Source: Flavobacteriaceae bacterium
GTDB taxonomy: Bacteria > Bacteroidota > Bacteroidia > Flavobacteriales > Flavobacteriaceae
Assembly (NCBI GenBank): GCA_002707025.1
Contig: PALG01000020.1
Coordinates: 186,001-250,000 of the forward strand
Direction of reading: 5' to 3'
DNA: 64,000 bases
The notes beneath the pieces are model-generated. The model was not told the DNA's origin. It did not search any database and saw only the letters and a list, made by a program, of their open reading frames with translations. The position numbers and the translations under genes were made by a program. The first letter of the stretch is position 1. Each line of letters starts with the position of its first letter. This document shows positions 45,334 through 54,597 of the stretch, piece after piece.

Positions 45334-46431
45334 TTATAATTTCCGAAGGGTGACCCCTCCATAGCTTGATTTAATATTGATAGTGCTTGTAGCGTTTTGA
45401 TTTCCGTGATACCCTTCATAGGTTTTACTGGAATAGTCTTTATGGGTTTTCATGACTTCCAAATCTTCTTCGCCGCTTAAATTGGCATAGGATAGGCTCA
45501 CATTGAACTTAAAATTCAAATTCGCATCGTAGCCTAGTTTAATAGAAGCATAATCTGAGTTAATCACTACATCTTTTACCGATGCAGTCATAGTATCTAC
45601 GGCAACAGATCCATAGTCTGTGTTTACATTGAGGCTCCCGGTAAGGGTTTCTATCCTTAGTGGAATGTAATCTCCCTGCCCAACAAGTTTTTCTACTTTA
45701 TTGATGGAAATTTTTCCGTAATCATTATTGTAATTCAGTTCTTTTACCTCTAAAATCTCGGAATGGGAATAATCGGCATTAACCTCTAGATAATCGGCTT
45801 TTTCTATAGTGAAACCTGAGTAATCTGCGTTAATTCGCCCACTTTTCATATATCCAATGGTGGAGTTTTTCGTATAATCGAAATTTAACGAATTGTTTGC
45901 GGCCATGAGCTGCCCAATATTGATCTGTCCATAGTCACAACTAATTTTTGCATTTCCTTCTAATTTGTTCAAATTAATGCTTCCGTAGTCATTGCTAAGG
46001 TCTACACTATTGGTAACTGGCATTTTAATAGTGTAATTCACTTCCATTTTTACATTGTTGTTGTCGTTATTGCTCCACCAACTCCAAGAAGAACTTTTGC
46101 GGTCACGGAAAAGGGTTCGGGCCACTACTTTTGAGCCATTCCCAGAAAATTCTACCTCGATATTGTCCAACTTTTTCTGAACTTTTTCTTCATTGTTTCC
46201 ATTGGTAGTGATCGTTACATCGATAACGATTCGATTTTCGTCCCAACTCACAATATCAATATTTCCGTAGCTATTGTCGACGGTAAGGCTAGCTCCTGCA
46301 TTTACGGAATATTCCTTATGCAACTTTTTTTCTTTGGTGTATTTACCCTTAAATTTAGGGTTTTCATTAGCTAGTAGCGCCATGGGGGCGATAAGTACAG
46401 CTAAAAGTAAAATATTAAATAATCGTTTCAT
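45334..46431 (-). CDS. Secreted beta-strand-repeat protein (DUF4097-like)
   Basis: A 365-residue exported protein (signal ILLLAVLIAPMALLANE) made of repeating short strands with NSYGNIDI / NDYGSINL / CDYGQINI / NTDYGSVAV motifs, spaced roughly 20-40 residues. This resembles DUF4097-type beta-helical proteins, cousins of the GIN domain. Its start overlaps the upstream membrane regulator gene by 17 bp. It shares the operon, and probably the envelope function, with the DUF2807 protein. No enzyme motif is visible. Confidence 0.8.
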   Translation of the reverse strand: MKRLFNILLLAVLIAPMALLANENPKFKGKYTKEKKLHKEYSVNAGASLTVDNSYGNIDIVSWDENRIVIDVTITTNGNNEEKVQKKLDNIEVEFSGNGSKVVARTLFRDRKSSSWSWWSNNDNNNVKMEVNYTIKMPVTNSVDLSNDYGSINLNKLEGNAKISCDYGQINIGQLMAANNSLNFDYTKNSTIGYMKSGRINADYSGFTIEKADYLEVNADYSHSEILEVKELNYNNDYGKISINKVEKLVGQGDYIPLRIETLTGSLNVNTDYGSVAVDTMTASVKDVVINSDYASIKLGYDANLNFKFNVSLSYANLSGEEDLEVMKTHKDYSSKTYEGYHGNQNATSTINIKSSYGGVTLRKL

Positions 46432-46963
46432 TTTTGTTTGCTTTAAGTGTTTTAATTTCTTCTAAAGTGTTGATTACTTGCTGAAGGATTTCTATCCTGC
46501 TTTGGAAATTGGTGATCATCGCTGCAATAACCCGTTTGTCATTGCCACTCTCTACCAAATCCAACTTTAATTGTTCGTAATCCTTTTCGAGCACGTCCAA
46601 ACTAGTAAGGGCGTCTTCCACCAATTTCTTGGTGTCTTCGTCCTCAAAGCTTTTTAAGGTCTCTATTTCCTGATTGATGGTATTAATGAAAAATGACTGC
46701 GCTTGCTCCATTTCTGGAGAAACGCTGGCAAGGTCACTGGGTTTGGAAGATTCCGTAAAGGAAAACCATCCCAATGTGGCCAACAATACCACTGAAGCTG
46801 CGATAGATAATGGTTTCCACCAAGACTTTTTTGACGTAGATAGCTGTTCTTGGGCCTGCAGTTTTTCCAAGAATCGCTTCTCATGTCCTGAAGGAGCGTC
46901 TGCGAGATCAAAATTTCCCTGCAGATTTTCAAAAAGGTTTTCTATAGTGTCGTTTTGCTTCAT
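46415..46963 (-). CDS. Single-pass membrane regulator, probable anti-sigma factor
   Basis: A 182-residue protein with an N-terminal cytoplasmic segment of about 45 residues, one transmembrane helix (about 50-68, LSIAASVVLLATLGWF) and a periplasmic coiled coil. It lacks the HxxxCxxC zinc anti-sigma motif. Position argues for an anti-sigma role: the start overlaps the end of the ECF sigma gene by 4 bp (ATGA on the minus strand), implying coupled translation. Family assignment is inference from context. Confidence 0.7.
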   Translation of the reverse strand: MKQNDTIENLFENLQGNFDLADAPSGHEKRFLEKLQAQEQLSTSKKSWWKPLSIAASVVLLATLGWFSFTESSKPSDLASVSPEMEQAQSFFINTINQEIETLKSFEDEDTKKLVEDALTSLDVLEKDYEQLKLDLVESGNDKRVIAAMITNFQSRIEILQQVINTLEEIKTLKANKNETII

Positions 46964-47505
46964 ACAATTTGTAATTTTTTACGTAAACTTTCTTTGGCTC
47001 TGGAAATCATGGTTCTACAATTCGCATAACTAATTTCAAGAATTTCACAAATCTCTTCATAGTCATAGCCTTCTATAAAATGAAGACTTAAAATGGTTTT
47101 GTAATTGGGATGTATGCCTTCCATCATCGTGAGTACTTCTTCCGCTTTCACAGTGGTATAGTCTTCTGCTTCGGAAAGCGTTTCTTCCGCTTCTTCCTCT
47201 AAACCATATTCCGGAAGCATCGTAAAACGTTGATTTTTTCGATACTGAACAATACTATTATTCACGACAATACGTTTTAGCCATGCTCCAAATGTGGCGG
47301 TTCCCTTAAAGCTATCCAGTTTCTGAAAAGCCGTAATAAAAGACTCTTGCATCACATCTTCGGCTTCGGCCGTATCTTTTACGATTCGTAAAGCCGTATT
47401 GTACATGGCTTTTTGATAGCGGTTGTACACCTCCAATTGGGCCAACTGATTTCCCTTCTGACAAAGAGCGAGTAACGTTTCTATTTTCTGTTCGGTTAGT
47501 GTCAA
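46960..47505 (-). CDS. ECF-type RNA polymerase sigma factor
   Basis: A 181-residue sigma-70-family member with region 2 (KAMYNTALRIVKDTAEAEDV, then FGAWLKRIVVNNSIVQYRK) and region 4 (YKTILSLHFIEGYDYEEICE, then ISYANCRTMISRAKESLRKK). It lacks region 3 and is of the usual ECF length. It heads a four-gene operon with a probable anti-sigma factor and two secreted beta-helix-type proteins. Autoregulation is likely but unproven. It is divergent from lon across a 215-bp gap. Confidence 0.93.
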   Translation of the reverse strand: MTLTEQKIETLLALCQKGNQLAQLEVYNRYQKAMYNTALRIVKDTAEAEDVMQESFITAFQKLDSFKGTATFGAWLKRIVVNNSIVQYRKNQRFTMLPEYGLEEEAEETLSEAEDYTTVKAEEVLTMMEGIHPNYKTILSLHFIEGYDYEEICEILEISYANCRTMISRAKESLRKKLQIV

Positions 47506-47720
47506 AAAAACAACTGTTTATGCTATAGATGGTGTTGGGGAATAATTGTTACAGTTCCTTTGTAAAAAATTTTTGCTTGGCATAACTATTGACCTATACT
47601 AATGAAAAATTGCTGCAAGAAGTTGATTAGTGTAGCTTTTGCAGAAAAAGAACGAATCTAAAATACAAAACAAGGCAATAGCATCATGATTTTTCATGAC
47701 ATATTGTCCCACATCATATT

Positions 47721-50171
47721 ATGGCGAAAACAAAGATTACAAGTTTAGACAGTTTGTCATTACAGGATATTAATGAAGATGCAGAACTAATACCGTTAAT
47801 GACTCCGGAGGATGAAGATGCGATGTCCCGTGAAAAATTGCCCGATACCTTACCTATCTTGCCTTTACGAAACACGGTATTATTTCCTGGAGTAGTGATT
47901 CCAATTACAGCTGGAAGGGATAAATCCATTAAACTCATCAATGAAACCAATAAAGGGGGAAAGGTTGTGGGCGTAGTTTCACAAAAGGTGGAAAATAAAG
48001 AAAACCCCGGTCTTGAGGATATCAACACCATAGGAACGGTCGCACAGATTTTAAAGGTGCTTAAAATGCCCGATGGAAATACCACCGTGATCATTCAAGG
48101 GAAAAAACGATTTGAATTAGCTGAATTGGTAAGCACAGAGCCTTATTTAACGGCCACCATTAAAGAAGTTGCCGAAGCCAGACCCGCGCATGATGATAAG
48201 GAATTTGAAGCGGTGATAGACTCCATTAAGGAACTGGCCACCGATATTATTAAGGACAGTCCCAATATCCCTTCGGAAGCGGCTTTTGCCATTAAAAATA
48301 TTGAGAGTAATTCGTTTCTTATCAATTTTGTGTGCTCCAACCTTAATATTCCTGTGAAGGAAAAACAGAAATTACTGGAAATTAACGATTTGCAGGAACG
48401 CGCTATGGAAACGCTCAAGTATTTGAACGTGGAGCTTCAGAAGCTTTCTTTGCGCATGGACATTCAGTCGAAGGTAGAAAGTGATATTTCCAAACAACAG
48501 CGCGAATACTTCCTTCAGCAGCAAATGAAAACCATCCAGGAAGAATTGGGCGGAACATCCCATGAGGCCGAAATAGAGGAGATGCGCTCCAAAGCGAAAA
48601 CCAAAAAATGGAATGAAAACATAAAAGAACATTTCAATAAAGAGATTTCCAAATTACAACGTATGAATCCGCAGGTAGCGGAATTCAGCATCCAACGCAA
48701 TTACTTGGATTTGTTACTGGACCTCCCTTGGAATGAATTCAGTAAAGATAAATTCGATTTAAAAAGAGCTCGTAAAATTTTAGATCGTGACCATTATGGA
48801 TTGGACGATGTAAAAAAACGAATCATTGAATATCTAGCCGTTTTAAAACTTCGGAATGATATGAAATCGCCAATACTGTGTCTCTACGGACCTCCAGGAG
48901 TTGGGAAAACCTCTTTGGGGAAGTCGGTTGCGGAAGCCTTAGGAAGGGAATACGTTCGCATGTCATTAGGGGGGCTGCGGGATGAAGCTGAAATTAGGGG
49001 GCACCGTAAAACCTACATTGGTGCCATGCCTGGCCGAATTGTTCAAAACATCAAAAAAGCCGGAACTAGTAATCCGGTATTTGTGTTAGATGAAATCGAT
49101 AAGCTTTCGGTAGGGAGCCAAGGCGATCCCTCCTCGGCCATGCTGGAAGTGTTGGACCCCGAACAGAACAATGCTTTCTACGATAACTTTTTGGAATTGG
49201 GCTACGATTTGTCCAAGGTCATGTTTATTGCCACTTCCAATAGTTTGAGTACGATTCAGCCAGCTTTACGTGACCGAATGGAAATTATCAATGTTTCAGG
49301 ATATACCATTGAAGAAAAGGTGGAAATTGCAAAAAGGCACTTGCTTCCGAAGCAATTGAAGGAACACGGGTTAAGTTCGAAGGATTTAAAAATTGGGAAG
49401 CCACAGCTAGAGAAAATAGTGGAGGGCTATACCCGCGAAAGTGGGGTGCGTACGCTGGAAAAGCAAATTGCAAAAATGGTGCGCTATGCTGCCATGAAGA
49501 TTGCCATGGAAGAGGATTACGAGGTTAAAGTAACCAACGAAATTGTTGTTGAAGTTTTGGGTGCCCCAAAAATGGAGCGAGATAAATATGAAAACAACGA
49601 TGTAGCGGGTGTGGTCACAGGCTTGGCTTGGACCCGAGTGGGGGGCGACATCCTTTTTATCGAATCGGCGCTTTCCAAAGGAAAAGGAAACTTAACCATG
49701 ACGGGTAATTTGGGAACAGTGATGAAAGAATCGGCCACGATTGCTTTAGAGTATATTAAATCCAATTCTGAAAAACTGGGAATTCACCCAGAAGTATTCG
49801 AAAAATACAACATTCACATCCACGTCCCAGAGGGGGCTACCCCAAAAGATGGTCCTAGCGCAGGAATTACCATGCTTACCTCTTTGGTTTCCTTGTTTAC
49901 ACAGCGAAAAGTTAAAAAGAGCATTGCGATGACCGGCGAAATTACCCTGCGGGGAAAAGTACTTCCTGTGGGCGGAATCAAGGAAAAGATTTTGGCGGCA
50001 AAACGAGCCCGAATCAAGGAAATTGTATTGTGTGAAGATAATAGAAGGGATATTGCCGAAATTAAAGAAGAGTATCTTAAAGGCCTTACGTTTCATTATG
50101 TAAAAGAAATGAGCGAAGTTTTGGAGGTGGCGATTACCAAACAGAAAGTGAAGAACGCCAAGCAACTTTAA
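47721..50171 (+). CDS. lon: ATP-dependent endopeptidase La
   Basis: An 816-residue Lon protease that degrades damaged and regulatory proteins in the cytoplasm. The N-terminal LAN domain begins [20 protein letters not shown]. The AAA+ module has Walker [15 protein letters not shown] (about 389-402) and Walker [12 protein letters not shown]. The protease domain carries the catalytic Ser in [11 protein letters not shown] (about 710) and Lys in [15 protein letters not shown]. An acidic N-terminal extension of about 40 residues is usual for flavobacterial Lon. The length is normal and no frameshift is seen. Confidence 0.97.
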   Translation: MAKTKITSLDSLSLQDINEDAELIPLMTPEDEDAMSREKLPDTLPILPLRNTVLFPGVVIPITAGRDKSIKLINETNKGGKVVGVVSQKVENKENPGLEDINTIGTVAQILKVLKMPDGNTTVIIQGKKRFELAELVSTEPYLTATIKEVAEARPAHDDKEFEAVIDSIKELATDIIKDSPNIPSEAAFAIKNIESNSFLINFVCSNLNIPVKEKQKLLEINDLQERAMETLKYLNVELQKLSLRMDIQSKVESDISKQQREYFLQQQMKTIQEELGGTSHEAEIEEMRSKAKTKKWNENIKEHFNKEISKLQRMNPQVAEFSIQRNYLDLLLDLPWNEFSKDKFDLKRARKILDRDHYGLDDVKKRIIEYLAVLKLRNDMKSPILCLYGPPGVGKTSLGKSVAEALGREYVRMSLGGLRDEAEIRGHRKTYIGAMPGRIVQNIKKAGTSNPVFVLDEIDKLSVGSQGDPSSAMLEVLDPEQNNAFYDNFLELGYDLSKVMFIATSNSLSTIQPALRDRMEIINVSGYTIEEKVEIAKRHLLPKQLKEHGLSSKDLKIGKPQLEKIVEGYTRESGVRTLEKQIAKMVRYAAMKIAMEEDYEVKVTNEIVVEVLGAPKMERDKYENNDVAGVVTGLAWTRVGGDILFIESALSKGKGNLTMTGNLGTVMKESATIALEYIKSNSEKLGIHPEVFEKYNIHIHVPEGATPKDGPSAGITMLTSLVSLFTQRKVKKSIAMTGEITLRGKVLPVGGIKEKILAAKRARIKEIVLCEDNRRDIAEIKEEYLKGLTFHYVKEMSEVLEVAITKQKVKNAKQL

Positions 50172-50268
50172 ATCTTGTTTATAATCCAGTAAAGGAAACC
50201 TTTTTTCCTTCCTGAAAATAAATTATCATTGTAGTCGTTTAAATTCCAGAGAAAGCGCAACAGCATTA

Positions 50269-51288
50269 ATGGTTCGAAAGCTTATATTTTTAGGAAGTCT
50301 TATCTTTTTTTCGGCTACCCACGCTCAAGTAGGAGGTAAGTCCACCTACCAGTTTTTGAATCTGGGAATTTCCCCTAGACAAGTTGCTTTGGGCGGGAAA
50401 GTGGTCACCAATTACGACTACGACCCTACGCAAGGGATATTCAATCCTGCGAGTATCAATCCTGAAATGGACAACCAGCTATCCCTTAACTATAATAATT
50501 ATTTGGGGGATGTGAACTACGGAACAGCGGCCTACGCTTATCTATGGGACCGTCGGACCCAAGTTCTACATACTTCGGTTACCTATATTAACTACGGAAG
50601 CTTTGACGGTTACGATGAATTGGGGAACCCAACCGACTCGTTCAGCGGTGGGGAAATAGCATTGTCTTTTGGGCATGCCAGAAATGTTGCCTTTACGAAT
50701 TTTCACATTGGGGGAAATGTAAAGTTTATATCCTCAAAACTTGAACAATATACCTCCTTTGGCGTAGCTGCGGATATTGCCGTGATGTATGTATATGAAG
50801 ATTGGGACCTACACATTACTGCTGTCGCTAGAAATGTAGGGACGCAGCTTACGCCTTACGAAAATACGATTGAAAAACTTCCTTTTGAAGTGATTCTAGG
50901 GATTTCCCAAACCTTGCAAAACATTCCGGTACGGTGGCATTTTACCTTGGAGAACATGCAACGCTGGAATGTGGCATTTGCGAACCCCAACAGGGATGAA
51001 ACCGATTTGGAAGGAAATACCACTTCTGAAAACATTTCCTTTATAGACAATGCTTTTCGGCACATGATTATAGGGGTCGAGCTGTTTCCCGAAAGCGGAT
51101 TTAATATTCGGTTAGGGTACAATTTCAGAAGGGCGGAAGAGCTACGTATCGTAGAACAACGTTCCTTTTCTGGGTTAAGTGCCGGATTTTCCCTAAAATT
51201 GAACAAACTTCGATTAAGCTATGCCTATTCCAAGTACAATTCGGCTGCCGCGACCAGTTTTTTCGGTTTAAATATCAATCTTCAGTAA
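50269..51288 (+). CDS. porQ: Type IX secretion system protein PorQ
   Basis: A 339-residue outer-membrane beta-barrel (signal SLIFFSATHAQ). The opening KSTYQFLNLGISPRQVALGG and following YDPTQGIFNPASINPEM are typical of the PorV/PorQ family, closest to PorQ. PorQ joins the attachment-complex machinery that anchors T9SS cargo at the surface. Its stop codon directly abuts the cmk ATG, the arrangement usual in flavobacteria. T9SS is linked to gliding in this group, but no gliding genes are in the window. Confidence 0.88.
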   Translation: MVRKLIFLGSLIFFSATHAQVGGKSTYQFLNLGISPRQVALGGKVVTNYDYDPTQGIFNPASINPEMDNQLSLNYNNYLGDVNYGTAAYAYLWDRRTQVLHTSVTYINYGSFDGYDELGNPTDSFSGGEIALSFGHARNVAFTNFHIGGNVKFISSKLEQYTSFGVAADIAVMYVYEDWDLHITAVARNVGTQLTPYENTIEKLPFEVILGISQTLQNIPVRWHFTLENMQRWNVAFANPNRDETDLEGNTTSENISFIDNAFRHMIIGVELFPESGFNIRLGYNFRRAEELRIVEQRSFSGLSAGFSLKLNKLRLSYAYSKYNSAAATSFFGLNINLQ

Positions 51289-51981
51289 ATGCATCAAATA
51301 ACCATTGCCATCGACGGACATTCTTCTACCGGAAAAAGTACAGTGGCAAAGCAATTGGCCGACTATTTGGGCTACGTGTATGTAGATACAGGAGCCATGT
51401 ACCGTGCGGTTACTTTGTATGCCCTTCAAAAAGGATTTGTTTCAGAAAACCATTTGGATAAAGAAACACTTATTGCGGCATTGCCCGATATTGAACTTCA
51501 TTTTGAAAAAAATACCGATGGAAAGGCAGAGATCTTCCTAAATGGCACCAACGTAGAAAAAGACATTCGAACTTTAGAGGTTTCAGAATATGTGAGCCCC
51601 ATAGCAACCGTTTCCGAAGTACGAAAAAAATTAGTGGAACAACAGCAAAAAATGGGCGATGCGGGCGGTGTCGTGATGGATGGAAGGGATATTGGCACCG
51701 TGGTATTCCCAGAAGCCGAATTGAAAATATTCATGACCGCATCAGCTGAAGTCCGTGCACAGCGCCGTTATGAAGAGTTATTGGGAAGAGGGGAGGCAGT
51801 TACCTACGAAGAGGTTTTGGAAAATGTTACCGAAAGGGACGAGATCGATTCAAACCGTAAAGATTCCCCATTAAAAATCGCCAAGGGTGCTATTGTAATG
51901 GACAATAGCGAAATGAATTTGGAAGATCAATTTCACACCATCCTTCAATTGGCCAAAGACCGGATTGCCGGTAGGGTATAA
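51289..51981 (+). CDS. cmk: (d)CMP kinase
   Basis: A 230-residue cytidylate kinase phosphorylating CMP and dCMP. The P-loop is IAIDGHSSTGKSTVAKQLA, followed by YVDTGAMYRAVTLYAL, the substrate-binding VVMDGRDIGTVVFPEAELKIF (split here at natural turns), and RDEIDSNRKDSPL. The start codon follows the porQ stop with no gap. The gene ends in a hairpin that also faces leftward transcripts. Confidence 0.95.
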   Translation: MHQITIAIDGHSSTGKSTVAKQLADYLGYVYVDTGAMYRAVTLYALQKGFVSENHLDKETLIAALPDIELHFEKNTDGKAEIFLNGTNVEKDIRTLEVSEYVSPIATVSEVRKKLVEQQQKMGDAGGVVMDGRDIGTVVFPEAELKIFMTASAEVRAQRRYEELLGRGEAVTYEEVLENVTERDEIDSNRKDSPLKIAKGAIVMDNSEMNLEDQFHTILQLAKDRIAGRV

Positions 51982-52010
51982 AAAAACCACTCATTTCGAG
52001 TGTTTTTTGT
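51981..52010. terminator. Bidirectional terminator after cmk
   Basis: CACTC (51988-51992) / GAGTG (51998-52002) with a run of As on the left and Ts on the right. It can terminate cmk rightward and a leftward transcript carrying the small ORFs at 52025-52272. Confidence 0.65.
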
Positions 52011-52024
52011 TTCTTATGGCAAAC

Positions 52025-52159
52025 TTAAATGAACGTAGGCTCGCTAAATTCATTCCAATCTACCTGAAAGTTCGGCGGACAAATCCTTTTGAGTAGGTGT
52101 AAGTCCCTTCGGTTGTTTTCCCGCTTCGTCATACTATGAATTTTTTGAAATCGTTTCAT
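52025..52159 (-). CDS. Candidate 44-residue basic peptide
   Basis: Reading from the ATG at 52159, the ORF gives a Lys/Arg-rich peptide (MKRFQKIHSMTKRENNRRDL, later CPPNFQVDWNEF). It ends 15 bp before a hairpin that works as a terminator in its direction. A second short ORF (52186-52272) lies 26 bp upstream on the same strand. No family or promoter is recognised. It is too short for coding statistics, so it is listed as a candidate. Confidence 0.35.
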   Translation of the reverse strand: MKRFQKIHSMTKRENNRRDLHLLKRICPPNFQVDWNEFSEPTFI

Positions 52160-52185
52160 GTTGGTTCATTTAAGTGTTTTGAAGC

Positions 52186-52272
52186 TTAACGGTACCTCCT
52201 TTTGGCATTCCATGTAAATCCTAAAGATTGTTTTGGCTTTTCAGTTAAGGTGTTACGGTCTAAAGTTCTCAT
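52186..52272 (-). CDS. Candidate 28-residue basic peptide
   Basis: From ATG 52272 the ORF reads MRTLDRNTLTEKPKQSLGFT and ends WNAKRRYR. It is basic and soluble. It precedes the 44-residue ORF on the same strand. The support is position and composition only; it may be a leader peptide or chance. Confidence 0.3.
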   Translation of the reverse strand: MRTLDRNTLTEKPKQSLGFTWNAKRRYR

Positions 52273-52380
52273 AATAGTTCGTTTTTTGATTGATGAATAA
52301 TTGTTTTCAATTGATTGATGTACTAGTAAGACGACGGTAATTATGTTTTGTTACAGTACTATGCATTACAAAGTAGTATT

Positions 52381-52399
52381 TTAACATTTTTTAACATTT
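52381..52399 (+). repeat. Short direct repeat upstream of rpsA
   Basis: TTAACATTT occurs at 52381-52389 and again at 52391-52399, a 10-bp period, in AT-rich DNA about 45 bp upstream of the rpsA promoter. It could be a protein-binding site or an UP-like element. Confidence 0.35.
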
Positions 52400-52443
52400 A
52401 ACCAATTTCTGAGGGGTAGGTGTAATTATAATTCCCAAAGCTT

Positions 52444-52473
52444 TTGATTTTCAAAAGAAAAACAGTACTTTTG
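52444..52473 (+). promoter_or_regulatory. Promoter of rpsA
   Basis: TTG (52444-52446), a 19-bp spacer and TACTTTTG (52466-52473) give a near-ideal Bacteroidota promoter. The start site would be near 52478-52480, leaving a leader of about 150 nt. Confidence 0.7.
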
Positions 52474-52477
52474 CCAC

Positions 52478-52629
52478 CCTTTTTGGCGGCATCATCTGTA
52501 GAGCAAAAAGGAACAAACAAAAAACAACTCATCCTTCTGTGGGACAGCCGCTTTTACTTTTCAGAAAGAACACAGAATACAAACAGCGTTGGCTGGTTAT
52601 TTTAATGAGCCTCGCACTTATTTTTTAAG
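52478..52629 (+). promoter_or_regulatory. Structured 5' leader of rpsA
   Basis: The leader opens with a perfect 8-bp stem, CCTTTTTG (52478-52485) / CAAAAAGG (52504-52511). TTCTGTG (52535-52541) can pair with CACAGAA (52571-52577). GGCT...AGCC may form near the start codon (about 52590-52612). Autoregulation of S1 by its own mRNA leader is known in E. coli, so a similar role is plausible. The structure is read by eye only. Confidence 0.5.
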
Positions 52630-54465
52630 ATGGCTGAAAAAGCACAAAAAGAAGAAGCTGTTGTAGAAGAAACAGCAGTGGAACAACCTAAAAAGGAAGT
52701 TTCTTTAAAAGAGAAAAATCCTGAAAAATTTCTAAAGGAATTTAACTGGCACAACTACGAAGAAGGAATCGATCCTGTTGATGAAGGTCAATTGGAAGAG
52801 TTCGAAAAGCTCGTTGCTGAAAACTTTGTCGATACGTTGGATGACGAAGTAGTAGAAGGGGAAGTAATCCACATTACCGATCGTGATGCTATTATCGACA
52901 TTAATGCCAAAAGTGAGGGAGTAGTTTCCTTAAATGAATTCCGTTACAATCCAGACCTAAAAGTAGGGGACAAGGTAGAAGTATTGATCGACGTTCGTGA
53001 AGATGCTTCCGGACAGTTAATCCTTTCTCACCGTAAGGCCCGAACTATTAAGGCTTGGGATCGCGTAAATCAGGCACATGACGACGGAACCGTAGTGAAT
53101 GGTTTCGTGAAGTGTAGAACTAAAGGAGGTATGATTGTAGATGTCTTCGGAATTGAAGCTTTCCTTCCTGGTTCGCAAATTGACGTGAAACCTATCCGTG
53201 ATTACGATATCTACGTTGGAAAAACCATGGAATTCAAGATTGTGAAAATCAATCACGAATTTAAAAACGTGGTAGTTTCCCACAAAGCGCTTATCGAAGC
53301 CGATATCGAAGAACAGAAAAAAGAAATCATTGGTCAGCTTGAAAAAGGTCAAGTATTGGAAGGTGTCGTGAAAAACATCACTTCTTACGGAGTCTTTGTT
53401 GACCTTGGAGGAGTGGACGGATTGGTACACATTACCGATCTTTCTTGGTCACGTATCAATCACCCTAACGAAATTGTTGAGTTAGATCAGAAATTGAACG
53501 TGGTTATCCTTGATTTTGATGAAGATAAAACACGTATCCAACTTGGATTGAAGCAATTGAAGCCTCATCCATGGGAAGCGCTTGGTGATGAACTAAAAGT
53601 TGGTGATAAAGTAAAAGGTAAAGTAGTGGTTATTGCCGATTACGGTGCCTTTATTGAAGTAGCCGAAGGCGTAGAAGGATTGATCCACGTAAGCGAAATG
53701 TCTTGGTCTACACATTTACGTAGTGCTCAGGATTTTGTAAATGTAGGTGATGAAGTAGAAGCTGTAATCCTTACCTTAGATCGTGAAGAGCGTAAAATGT
53801 CCCTTGGTATTAAGCAATTAACACCAGATCCATGGACCGATATCACCAAAAAATATCCTGTAGGCTCTAAGCACAAAGGAATTGTAAGAAACTTCACCAA
53901 CTTCGGAGTATTCGTAGAATTGGAAGAAGGAATCGACGGTCTAATTTACATTAGCGACCTTTCTTGGACTAAGAAAATCAAGCACCCAAGCGAGTTTACC
54001 AATATTGGTGACAAACTAGAGGTAGTGGTTCTTGAGTTGGATGTGGAAGGACGTAAGTTAAGCTTAGGTCACAAACAAACCACCGACAACCCTTGGGATA
54101 AATACGAAGATGAGTTCGCTGTAGGATCTAAGCACACTGCTGCTATCGATGAGATGGTAGATAAAGGGGCTGTGATCAACTTTAATGACGACATTAGTGC
54201 ATTTGTGCCTAAGCGTCATTTAGAGAAAGAAGATGGTAGTGACCTTAAAAAAGGAGAAGAAGCAGAATTTGTAATCATTGAGTTTAACAAGGATTACAAA
54301 AAAGTAGTGGCTTCTCATGCCTCAATCCATAAAGCGGAAGAAGCTAAAATCGTTCAGCAAGCTGCAAAAAAAGCAGCACAGCAAGCGGAAGAAGCGAAAC
54401 CAACTTTAGGGGATGCGAATTCAAAACTGCAAGAATTGAAAGACAAAATGGACGGGAAAAAATAA
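52630..54465 (+). CDS. rpsA: 30S ribosomal protein S1
   Basis: A 611-residue S1 with six S1/OB repeats (starting near residues 75, 155, 240, 325, 415 and 500). They are recognised by VEGEVIHITDRDAIIDI, VKNITSYGVFVDLGGVDGLV and HITDLSW-type motifs. An acidic, low-complexity N-terminal extension of about 55 residues and a Lys/Ala-rich C-terminus flank them. S1 unwinds and recruits mRNA, although Bacteroidota ribosomes mostly ignore Shine-Dalgarno pairing. It is a single-gene transcript with a structured leader and its own terminator. Confidence 0.97.
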   Translation: MAEKAQKEEAVVEETAVEQPKKEVSLKEKNPEKFLKEFNWHNYEEGIDPVDEGQLEEFEKLVAENFVDTLDDEVVEGEVIHITDRDAIIDINAKSEGVVSLNEFRYNPDLKVGDKVEVLIDVREDASGQLILSHRKARTIKAWDRVNQAHDDGTVVNGFVKCRTKGGMIVDVFGIEAFLPGSQIDVKPIRDYDIYVGKTMEFKIVKINHEFKNVVVSHKALIEADIEEQKKEIIGQLEKGQVLEGVVKNITSYGVFVDLGGVDGLVHITDLSWSRINHPNEIVELDQKLNVVILDFDEDKTRIQLGLKQLKPHPWEALGDELKVGDKVKGKVVVIADYGAFIEVAEGVEGLIHVSEMSWSTHLRSAQDFVNVGDEVEAVILTLDREERKMSLGIKQLTPDPWTDITKKYPVGSKHKGIVRNFTNFGVFVELEEGIDGLIYISDLSWTKKIKHPSEFTNIGDKLEVVVLELDVEGRKLSLGHKQTTDNPWDKYEDEFAVGSKHTAAIDEMVDKGAVINFNDDISAFVPKRHLEKEDGSDLKKGEEAEFVIIEFNKDYKKVVASHASIHKAEEAKIVQQAAKKAAQQAEEAKPTLGDANSKLQELKDKMDGKK

Positions 54466-54490
54466 TCCCATTCCTTTTTGAAATACACGA

Positions 54491-54525
54491 AAAGCCCTTC
54501 CTATTTTTGAAGGGCTTTTTTTATT
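54491..54525 (+). terminator. Terminator of rpsA
   Basis: AAAGCCCTTC (54491-54500) / GAAGGGCTTT (54509-54518) is a perfect 10-bp stem followed by Ts. Confidence 0.9.
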
Positions 54526-54562
54526 ATCTCTATTTCCACTGAAATTATTCAACAAAAACCCT

Positions 54563-54570
54563 TAAATTTG
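54563..54570 (+). promoter_or_regulatory. -7 box of pyrR-pyrB
   Basis: TAAATTTG matches TANNTTTG, 27 bp before the pyrR ATG. The short leader leaves no room for a classical PyrR attenuator. Confidence 0.5.
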
Positions 54571-54597
54571 TATCCTGAATAAGATTCAGAAGATTCT

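Noticed and set aside
47506-47720. ECF-type promoter (GGAAC near TCTA) for the sigma operon
   Set aside because: The spacing of about 24 bp is much larger than the usual 16-17 bp, so I do not claim autoregulation from it.
49746-50165. 139-codon minus-strand ORF
   Set aside because: It is antisense to the protease domain of lon, which is intact.
50193-50211. Hairpin AAGGAAA / TTTCCTT after lon
   Set aside because: It is AT-rich and has no following T run, so a terminator call is not supported.
53017-53430. 137-codon minus-strand ORF
   Set aside because: It is antisense to rpsA; no promoter and no recognisable protein.
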